Source: Bacillota bacterium (GTDB taxonomy: Bacteria; Bacillota; Clostridia; Acetivibrionales; DSM-1351). Taken from it: DNA of 16,277 bases. The stretch is from assembly GCA_023426005.1 (NCBI GenBank), contig JAFABO010000073.1, positions 1 through 16,277 of the forward strand, read 5' to 3'. The notes beneath the pieces are model-generated. The model searched no databases. It worked only from the letters and a program-made list of their open reading frames with translations, and was not told where the DNA came from. Positions 1-5,174 of this stretch are shown piece after piece (positions within the stretch are counted from its first letter, which is position 1; the number at the start of each line of letters is the position of its first letter). The position numbers were made by a program, and so were the translations under genes.

Positions 1-93
1 CTTGAAATAACAAATACCGAGCAATTGGAAAAGATAATAAAGAAACTCAGGAAAATTGACAGTGTATTTGATGTGACAAGAAATAAACAATAA
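1..93 (+). CDS. relA: C-terminal end of a Rel/SpoT-type (p)ppGpp synthetase/hydrolase (partial)
   Basis: Reading frame 1 is open from the window edge to TAA at 91-93 and gives 30 residues beginning LEITNTEQLEKIIKKLRKI. This pattern (strand, then a Q-L-x-x-I-I-x-K-L helix, then 'I-x-x-V-x-x-V-x-R') matches the end of the ACT/RRM regulatory domain that closes long Rel proteins. The family makes and degrades the alarmone (p)ppGpp on starved ribosomes, and the ACT domain is regulatory. The start and all catalytic parts lie outside the window. Another protein ending in an ACT domain could look the same over so short a stretch. No clear terminator follows before the inverted-repeat element at 110-384. 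Confidence 0.7.
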   Translation, partial: LEITNTEQLEKIIKKLRKIDSVFDVTRNKQ

Positions 94-109
94 TTGTATT
101 GTTTATTTT

Positions 110-384
110 TACCTTCTATTGACAATGTACAATACGTTTTTGAGTGGTTAATTTGACCTGCGGCTGCGTTGAAGCTGCTTGCAAGGCACAAAGCCTTACT
201 GCACGCCTTTGCCTTGTCGCAAGCCAAATTATCTCACTCAAAAATCACCGACCTCACACCGAGATATTTTGACAATTTTCGAGGAGGATGGATGCAGCCT
301 TGCTGACGCAAGGCAAGGACGACGACAAAGAAAAGTGGCAAAATAGCCGGCGTGAGGCGTGTTATACATTGTCAACAGAGGGTA
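110..384. repeat. MITE-like non-coding element with 27-bp terminal inverted repeats and two internal hairpin arms
   Basis: The 27 bases at 110-136 match the reverse complement of 358-384 at 23 of 27 positions, and all four differences are transitions. The core is TTGACAATGTA(C/T)AA(T/C)ACG. Inside, 137-155 pairs with 225-244 and encloses a second stem (177-188 with 210-224, three-base bulge). A second arm pairs 252-257 with 352-357, 266-271 with 339-344 and 276-280 with 330-334, and ends in a perfect 7-bp stem at 297-303/308-314 with a TGAC loop. The whole unit therefore folds as a closed stem bearing two long arms. It has no plausible gene. The organisation fits a miniature inverted-repeat transposable element or a structured RNA. 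No certain target-site duplication is visible. It fills the gap between the rel end and the rpsT terminator. Confidence 0.6.
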
Positions 385-393
385 TATTGCAAC

Positions 394-423
394 AAAAAAA
401 CTCAGGTGTTTTCCTGAGTTTTT
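394..423 (-). terminator. Intrinsic terminator of rpsT, possibly bidirectional
   Basis: AAAAACTCAGG (396-406) and CCTGAGTTTTT (413-423) form an 11-bp perfect stem with loop TGTTTT. Read on the minus strand, the stem is followed by a T-run (the A-run at 394-400). It lies 13 bases past the rpsT stop codon. Because the other flank is also T-rich, it could stop transcripts arriving from the rel side as well. Confidence 0.85.
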
Positions 424-436
424 GCTTTTGTCAATA

Positions 437-694
437 TTATTTTGCCGCATTCAAAGCTTTTGCTAATCTTGACTTTCTTCTCGCAGCGGTGTTTTTGTGA
501 AGCAAGTTTTTAGCTGCAGCCTTATCTATAGCCTTGGTAGTTGCTTTGTACGCATCAGCAGCACCCTCACCGCTGGCAATAGCTTCTTTACATTTCTTAA
601 CAGTAGTCTTAAGAGCTGACTTCCTGATGGTATTCTTTAAAGTCTTAGCTTCAGTAATCTTAACTCTCTTTATTGCAGATTTAATATTTGGCAA
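437..694 (-). CDS. rpsT: 30S ribosomal protein S20
   Basis: This encodes an 85-residue basic protein beginning MPNIKSAIKRVKITEAKT. It has the hallmark N-terminal P/A-N-I-K-S-A-I-K-R motif of bacterial S20 and the Arg/Lys-rich helical C-terminus (RRKSRLAKAL). S20 binds 16S rRNA early in 30S assembly. The start is TTG at 692-694, chosen because a perfect AGGAGGTG lies six bases upstream (701-708) and the S20 consensus begins exactly there. The in-frame ATG 54 bases upstream would add 18 residues with no family counterpart and would place the ribosome binding site inside the gene. The gene is monocistronic, with its own promoter (796-824) and terminator (394-423), and is divergent from gpr. Confidence 0.95.
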   Translation of the reverse strand: MPNIKSAIKRVKITEAKTLKNTIRKSALKTTVKKCKEAIASGEGAADAYKATTKAIDKAAAKNLLHKNTAARRKSRLAKALNAAK

Positions 695-795
695 AGTATT
701 CACCTCCTGCGAGCCTAATTTCGCGTAAAACGTGAGCAAAAAAATCAATAATATTTAATCGGTTAATAAACCGCTTCTTGCCCGTAACAGATGAT

Positions 796-824
796 ATTTT
801 ACCATGAACTTTTTTAAAATGCAA
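796..824 (-). promoter_or_regulatory. Sigma-A-type promoter of rpsT with a roughly 100-nt leader
   Basis: On the minus strand, TTGCAT (824-819) and TAAAAT (801-796) are separated by 17 bases, a good housekeeping promoter. Predicted initiation near 789 gives a leader of about 95 nucleotides. The leader contains a small hairpin, CGGTT-AATA-AACCG (760-773). Whether that hairpin takes part in S20 autoregulation cannot be told from the sequence. Confidence 0.6.
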
Positions 825-889
825 GTATTAACCCTTATTTTTCTAATTCAACTTTTGAGAGGCTTTTGAGAAAAAGTAACTTTTACCAA

Positions 890-980
890 AGTCAATTACG
901 GTTCAAAGCCTCGCCTTCCAGGCGAAGTATGCTTCCAAGCTGGCTTTAAACGCAGTTTGGGTTTGAATTTGATTTTGACT
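890..980. repeat. Nested imperfect palindrome / multi-branch hairpin element between rpsT and gpr
   Basis: AGTCAA (890-895) pairs with TTGACT (975-980), TTCAAA (902-907) with TTTGAA (962-967), and AAAGCC (905-910) with GGCTTT (942-947). The last stem encloses two small hairpins: TCGCC/GGCGA at 911-925 and GCT/AGC at 931-940. A further short stem AAAC/GTTT lies at 948-958. Some stems are alternatives to each other, since 902-907 and 905-910 overlap. No protein-coding potential is seen. It may be a structured RNA, a short palindromic repeat, or a degenerate mobile remnant. It is not an obvious terminator for either divergent gene. The rest of the 695-1061 gap holds the rpsT promoter and AT-rich DNA. 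Confidence 0.4.
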
Positions 981-986
981 CAATTT

Positions 987-1020
987 AAATACTAAAATCC
1001 CAACTTATTTGAAATACTAA
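987..1020 (+). promoter_or_regulatory. Two direct copies of AAATACTAA upstream of gpr
   Basis: AAATACTAA occurs at 987-995 and again at 1012-1020, 25 bases apart. Each copy contains ATACTA, which resembles the -10 element (CATACTA-like) of the forespore sigma factors F and G that drive gpr in Bacillus. No convincing -35 element is seen at the right distance, so this is only a candidate promoter or binding-site pair. Confidence 0.25.
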
Positions 1021-1061
1021 TCAATATAAATAATTTCAGATTTTGCGGAAAGGACATATTT

Positions 1062-2069
1062 ATGGTGAATTTATCGAATAGGCGTACAGATCTTGTAATT
1101 GAAGCTCATGAAATTTTCATGAACAGCAGTCAGGCCAGGGAGCAGGCGGCTGAACACGAATCTCCTCCGGGGGTTGATGTGGAAAATGCCGGTGATGAGG
1201 ATGTAAAAATAACAAGGGTGAGAATTACTTCACCAACCGGTGAGCAGGCAATAGGAAAGCCTATGGGAAATTATATTACTCTTGAAGTACCCCAGCTAAA
1301 GGATAACAATCCCGGTGTAAGCCAAAAGACAATAGATGCCATGTCCCGGGAGTTAAAATCCATGCTTGGTTTGAAGCCCAATTCCACAACACTTGTTGTG
1401 GGACTTGGAAACTGGAACGTAACTCCCGATGCGCTTGGACCAAAGGTAATATCAAACCTGATGGTGACAAGACACCTTCTGGAATTTGTCCCCGAACACG
1501 TGGATGAAGGTGTCAATCCGGTTTGTGCCATCTCTCCGGGTGTCATGGGTATTACAGGTATTGAAACAGGTGAGATAGTCAAGGGTGTGGTGGAAAGAAT
1601 AAAACCGGATGCTCTGATAGCGATAGATGCCCTGGCAGCCAGGAACATGGAGCGTGTCAGCACCACAATTCAGATAGCTGATACGGGCATCGCCCCCGGC
1701 GGAGGAGTTGGAAATAAGAGAATGGAACTGAGCAGGGCCACACTGGGAATGCCTGTCATAGCCATTGGGGTTCCCACTGTGGTAGATGCGGCAACTCTTA
1801 CAAATGACGCCATGGACCTGGTTATTGACAGCCTGATGCAGGAGTCGCCTTCAGATTCCAGCTTTTATAATACTCTCAAAAGCATTGACAGGGAGGAGAA
1901 GTACCAGCTTATAAAGCAGGCGCTTAATCCGTTTGTAGGACAGCTTATAGTTACTCCCAAGGAAATAGATGATATTATCAGCAGAGTTTCAAAAATTGTG
2001 GCTAACGGCATAAACATGTCCCTGCACCAGGGTATAAGCATGGAGGACATGGGAAAATATTTGATGTAA
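1062..2069 (+). CDS. gpr: GPR endopeptidase, germination protease for small acid-soluble spore proteins
   Basis: This is a 335-residue protein of the A25 peptidase family, with usual length and no gaps. GPR is made as a zymogen in the forespore and degrades DNA-protecting SASPs at germination to release amino acids. Supporting features are the N-terminal propeptide with R-T-D-L near residue 8, and the blocks VVGLGNWNVTPDALGPKV (about 112-129), AISPGVMGITGIETGEI and ALIAIDALAARN. Asp123 and Asp189 fall at the two aspartates known to be needed for activity in the Bacillus enzyme. The ATG at 1062 is preceded at eight bases by GGAAAGG (1047-1053); a GTG three bases later is possible. In many relatives spoIIP follows gpr. 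Here a terminator follows, and no spoIIP is in the window. Confidence 0.96.
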   Translation: MVNLSNRRTDLVIEAHEIFMNSSQAREQAAEHESPPGVDVENAGDEDVKITRVRITSPTGEQAIGKPMGNYITLEVPQLKDNNPGVSQKTIDAMSRELKSMLGLKPNSTTLVVGLGNWNVTPDALGPKVISNLMVTRHLLEFVPEHVDEGVNPVCAISPGVMGITGIETGEIVKGVVERIKPDALIAIDALAARNMERVSTTIQIADTGIAPGGGVGNKRMELSRATLGMPVIAIGVPTVVDAATLTNDAMDLVIDSLMQESPSDSSFYNTLKSIDREEKYQLIKQALNPFVGQLIVTPKEIDDIISRVSKIVANGINMSLHQGISMEDMGKYLM

Positions 2070-2081
2070 AAAGTTACTTGG

Positions 2082-2110
2082 GGCCTGCCAGCGCAGGCCT
2101 CTATTTATTT
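2082..2110 (+). terminator. Intrinsic terminator after gpr
   Basis: GGCCTGC (2082-2088) and GCAGGCC (2093-2099) form a perfect GC-rich stem with a CAGC loop. The T-rich but interrupted run TCTATTTATTT follows. It begins 13 bases past the gpr stop. Confidence 0.75.
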
Positions 2111-2141
2111 AGAATATCTTTCTTTTTATCCTGTTGCAGGT

Positions 2142-2178
2142 TATAATTTATTACAGAGTAAAAGAGTGCTTTAGCACT
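2142..2178 (+). promoter_or_regulatory. Candidate promoter (-10 only) and leader hairpin ahead of the M50-like gene
   Basis: A perfect TATAAT sits at 2142-2147, downstream of the gpr terminator and 61 bases before the ATG at 2208. No good -35 box lies 16-18 bases upstream. A small perfect stem AGTGC-TTTA-GCACT follows at 2165-2178, just before the ribosome binding site. Promoter strength and the role of the hairpin are unknown. Confidence 0.35.
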
Positions 2179-2207
2179 GTTTGAAAAGTCTGGAATGGAG
2201 AGTAAGC

Positions 2208-2918
2208 ATGAAACAAACCTGGAGAGTTCTTATTATTTTTGTGGTACTTATGGCATTATGGAATACAATTATCGTAAAACCCATCAAGCTTTTTACAGTT
2301 TTTCTGCACGAAATCGGCCATGCCTTTATGGCTGTGGTCACGGGGAGCAATGTTACCGGTCTGAGCATTTATTTCAATGAAAGCGGGCACGTTACCTCAT
2401 TGCCGAAGGATTGGCTATCCTCTTTTCTTATAGCAAACGGAGGATATCTGGGAAGCGTATTTTTCGCAATATGTATTCTGGTGTTAAAGAATACCAGATT
2501 CAAGAAATACATAATCGGCTTTATAGCAATAATTTTCCTTGGAGTTACCTTCAAGTATTCGGGAATAATATCGTTTACAATGTTATATTCGGTTATTTTT
2601 GCAGCGTTTACGATTATTGTGTATATGATCCAGAATGAAAGACTCCACGATTGGGTTATTGAAATAATAGGCATAGGAAGTGTTACATATGCAATATATG
2701 ACACCTTTGTAGATACCGTACTGCTGCACGTAAACGATATGTTCGGCCTGTTCCGGATGGGACCCATGCCTGTCACAGACGCAGTGCTTATAGCCAGACT
2801 TACACATATACCTGCCGTAGTCTGGGGAATATTATGGCTGGCGATATCGATTTTTGCAGTGTATACCATACTGTTCAGAAAAAAGGGCGGCTCCGGAAGG
2901 CCGGCCAAACGCTATTGA
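2208..2918 (+). CDS. M50B-like membrane metalloprotease (HEIGH zinc motif)
   Basis: This is a 236-residue polytopic membrane protein. HEIGH at residues 34-38 lies at the end of the first hydrophobic segment and is the HExxH zinc motif. It is followed by the N-E-S-G-H-V (57-62) and N-G-G-Y-L-G-S (78-84) blocks typical of the small M50B-like peptidases of Gram-positive bacteria. Hydrophobic segments lie at about 7-22, 76-93, 101-141, 150-175 and 202-224. Asp191 in V-T-D-A could be the third metal ligand by analogy with site-2 proteases. Members of this family are mostly uncharacterised, and the substrate cannot be inferred. The start at 2208 was preferred over an upstream TTG (2181) because GGAATGGAG lies seven bases before this ATG. 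The gene sits 36 bases before ligA with no terminator between, so the two are probably co-transcribed. Confidence 0.75.
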   Translation: MKQTWRVLIIFVVLMALWNTIIVKPIKLFTVFLHEIGHAFMAVVTGSNVTGLSIYFNESGHVTSLPKDWLSSFLIANGGYLGSVFFAICILVLKNTRFKKYIIGFIAIIFLGVTFKYSGIISFTMLYSVIFAAFTIIVYMIQNERLHDWVIEIIGIGSVTYAIYDTFVDTVLLHVNDMFGLFRMGPMPVTDAVLIARLTHIPAVVWGILWLAISIFAVYTILFRKKGGSGRPAKRY

Positions 2919-2954
2919 GGACAGATTTATTTACACATTATAAGGAGAACTGAA

Positions 2955-4928
2955 ATGGATGACAAACTTCAGATAATAAAGGATAGAATTGAAATATTGA
3001 ATCAGGCTGCAAAGGCGTATTACATGGAAGACCGGGAGATTATGCCCAATATCGAATACGACAGGCTCTATGACGAACTTGTAGAGATGGAAAAGGAAAC
3101 GGGGATTGTTTTATCAAACAGTCCCACAATAAATGTAGGTTTTGAAGTACTGTCAAACCTTCCGAAGGAGCGGCATGAAAAAACCATGCTCTCGCTGGAT
3201 AAGACAAAAGAGGTTTCAGATTTAAAGGAATGGCTTGGAGATCAAACCGGTGTACTATCCTGGAAGCTGGACGGACTGACCATAGTATTGACCTACGAGG
3301 GCGGAAATCTGGTCAAAGCTATTACCAGAGGAAGCGGAGAAATCGGTGAAGTCATTACCAATAATGCAAAAGTGTTCAAAAACCTTCCGGTCAATATTGC
3401 CTACAAGGATACTCTGATCTTGAGAGGAGAGGCAATAATCCGCTATTCGGACTTTGAGAAGATCAATAACGAAATCGAAGATGTGGATGCAAAATATAAA
3501 AATCCGCGAAATCTGTGCAGCGGCTCGGTACGCCAGTTGAACAACAAAATTACCGCAGAGAGAAATGTACATTTTTTTGCCTTCTCACTGGTCAAAGCCG
3601 ATTACGCGGAATATAACAATTCAAGGCTGGCTCAGATGAAATGGCTCAAGTCTCAGGGTTTTGAGGTTGTGGAATTTAAAGAGGTCAATTCAGAAAATAT
3701 AGAAGACTCGGTACAGTGGTTTTTTGACCGTATTGAAGGAAATGATTTCCCATCCGATGGGCTTGTTTTAATCTATGACAATATTGCATACGGAGAGTCT
3801 CTGGGCTCCACCTCAAAGTTTCCGCGTGATGCAATTGCCTTCAAATGGCGTGATGAAATAAAGGAAACCCGGCTTCTGGAAATAGAGTGGAGTGCGTCAA
3901 GAACAGGGCTTATAAATCCTATCGCAATTTTTGAGCCTGTGGAGCTGGAGGGGACCACAGTCAGCAGAGCCAGTATCCATAATATAAGTATTATGGAAGG
4001 GCTGGAACTGGGAATAGGTGACACTATAGGAGTCTATAAAGCAAATATGATAATTCCGCAGGTATCTGAAAATCTGACAAGAAGCGGGATGACAGATATC
4101 CCGGAGCAGTGTCCGGTCTGTCGGGGAGAAACCGAACTGCGGCAGGAAAACGGCGTAAAGTTCCTCTACTGCATAAATGACGAATGCCTTGCAAAGCAGA
4201 TCAAGTCCTTTACCCACTTTGTAAGCAGGGATGCCATGAATATTGAAGGCCTGTCTGAGGCTACCATTGAAAAGCTTATTGCAAAAGGCCTGATTAAAGA
4301 GCTTGCAGACATCTTTCATATTGATATGTTCAAACAGGAGATTATTGAAATGGAGGGCTTTGGTGAAAAGTCCTTCAACAAGCTGGTTGCCTCGGTCAAC
4401 AGAGCCAGAAATACAACTGTCGTAAGACTTCTTTACAGTCTTGGAATACCTAACGTGGGCTTGTCCACTGCAAAATTAATATGCAGGAATTTCAAATATG
4501 ACTGGAATGCAATACAGAATGCGGACTTTTTGGAGTTAATAAAAATGAACGGAATTGGTGATGTTATGGCAGAGGCCTTTGTAAGGTTTTTTGCCGACGA
4601 AAAGAAGAGGATAATTGTTGAGGATCTGCTTCAGGAGCTGGAGTTTGAAACCATCGAGGCTGCTGAAACCGAACAGGTATTTGAGGATATTGTATTTGTT
4701 ATAACCGGTTCGGTCGAGCAGTTTAAAAACCGTGACGAGCTCAAGGAGATTATAGAAGCAAAAGGTGGAAAGGTCACAGGCTCAGTGACCTCAAAGACCA
4801 GTTATCTGATAAATAACGACAACCTGTCGGGTTCCTCCAAGAATAAAAAGGCAAAGGAGCTGGGCATCAGCATCATAACTGAAGACCAGTTTGTCGGCTG
4901 GCTGAATAACGGAGTAAGGCCGGAATAG
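2955..4928 (+). CDS. ligA: NAD-dependent DNA ligase, divergent LigA
   Basis: This is a 657-residue ligase with the full bacterial LigA architecture. It has an N-terminal NMN-binding Ia region (about 1-60) and a nucleotidyltransferase core with catalytic Lys104 in KLDG (104-107). The core also has PRNLCSGSVRQL (184-195) and Asp268 in S-D-G-L-V, followed by an OB fold. A Zn finger uses Cys386, Cys389, Cys406 and Cys411, then helix-hairpin-helix repeats lead to a C-terminal BRCT domain (about 576-655). It seals nicks in replication and repair using NAD+. The protein is unusual at several contact positions: Y22 and Y23 where E. coli has Y22 and H23, N32 for D32, Ser102 where the adenine-contacting Glu is normal, TRGSG for TRGDG, and Ile273 where a motif IV Lys is normal. 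AAGGAG (2941-2946) lies eight bases before the ATG. It could be the main ligase or a second, lineage-specific one. Confidence 0.92.
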   Translation: MDDKLQIIKDRIEILNQAAKAYYMEDREIMPNIEYDRLYDELVEMEKETGIVLSNSPTINVGFEVLSNLPKERHEKTMLSLDKTKEVSDLKEWLGDQTGVLSWKLDGLTIVLTYEGGNLVKAITRGSGEIGEVITNNAKVFKNLPVNIAYKDTLILRGEAIIRYSDFEKINNEIEDVDAKYKNPRNLCSGSVRQLNNKITAERNVHFFAFSLVKADYAEYNNSRLAQMKWLKSQGFEVVEFKEVNSENIEDSVQWFFDRIEGNDFPSDGLVLIYDNIAYGESLGSTSKFPRDAIAFKWRDEIKETRLLEIEWSASRTGLINPIAIFEPVELEGTTVSRASIHNISIMEGLELGIGDTIGVYKANMIIPQVSENLTRSGMTDIPEQCPVCRGETELRQENGVKFLYCINDECLAKQIKSFTHFVSRDAMNIEGLSEATIEKLIAKGLIKELADIFHIDMFKQEIIEMEGFGEKSFNKLVASVNRARNTTVVRLLYSLGIPNVGLSTAKLICRNFKYDWNAIQNADFLELIKMNGIGDVMAEAFVRFFADEKKRIIVEDLLQELEFETIEAAETEQVFEDIVFVITGSVEQFKNRDELKEIIEAKGGKVTGSVTSKTSYLINNDNLSGSSKNKKAKELGISIITEDQFVGWLNNGVRPE

Positions 4929-4948
4929 ATATTTTGAATATACTATGT

Positions 4949-4987
4949 AAAACCCACGATTTTGATAATCAGTGGGTTTTATTTTTT
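4949..4987 (+). terminator. Strong intrinsic terminator after ligA
   Basis: AAAACCCAC (4949-4957) pairs with GTGGGTTTT (4972-4980). An inner GATT/AATC extension (4958-4961/4967-4970) lengthens the stem, and ATTTTTT follows. It separates the housekeeping genes from the surface-protein operon. Confidence 0.85.
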
Positions 4988-5029
4988 CCGCAATATTAAA
5001 CATCCTTTTACAAAACCTGCTTACATAAA

Positions 5030-5059
5030 TTGACTTATTTACTTATAATATGATAAGAT
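5030..5059 (+). promoter_or_regulatory. Probable promoter of the surface-protein operon
   Basis: TTGACT (5030-5035) is followed after 18 bases by TAAGAT (5054-5059). A perfect TATAAT also lies at 5044-5049 and could be used with the weak upstream TTACAT (5021-5026, 17-base spacing). Either choice gives a leader of more than 100 nucleotides before the ATG at 5175. This is the only good promoter region seen ahead of the five genes that follow. Confidence 0.45.
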
Positions 5060-5082
5060 GTCTGATATTAAAATAAATGTTG

Positions 5083-5116
5083 TATGTTTGTAAAAACATA
5101 ATAAAGAGTAAACATA
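5083..5116 (+). promoter_or_regulatory. Perfect inverted repeat in the operon leader, candidate operator
   Basis: TATGTTT (5083-5089) and AAACATA (5094-5100) form a perfect 7-bp inverted repeat around GTAA. A third copy of the half-site, AAACATA, lies at 5110-5116. The position, just downstream of the predicted start point, would suit a repressor operator. It could also be a weak AU-rich RNA hairpin. No known riboswitch motif was recognised in the leader. Confidence 0.35.
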
Positions 5117-5174
5117 ATTTATTTATATGACATTTTGTATTTCACAAAGGCATTAAATATCTGGAGGTCAGCTT

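Noticed and set aside
119..124. TTGACA within the inverted repeat as a -35 promoter box (also its mirror at 370-375)
   Set aside because: No acceptable -10 box lies 16-18 bases downstream in either direction; the match is part of the repeat end.
288..500. Plus-strand 70-codon reading frame, and an overlapping minus-strand frame at 238-450
   Set aside because: Both run through the self-complementary element and the rpsT terminator or rpsT 3' end, have no ribosome binding site, and give no recognisable protein.
534..728. Plus-strand frame opposite rpsT
   Set aside because: It is a shadow of the rpsT codons, with hydrophobic residues mirroring the Lys/Ala-rich S20 sequence.
2181..2207. Upstream TTG start for the M50-like gene
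   Set aside because: It has no ribosome binding site, and GGAATGGAG inside this stretch points to the ATG at 2208.
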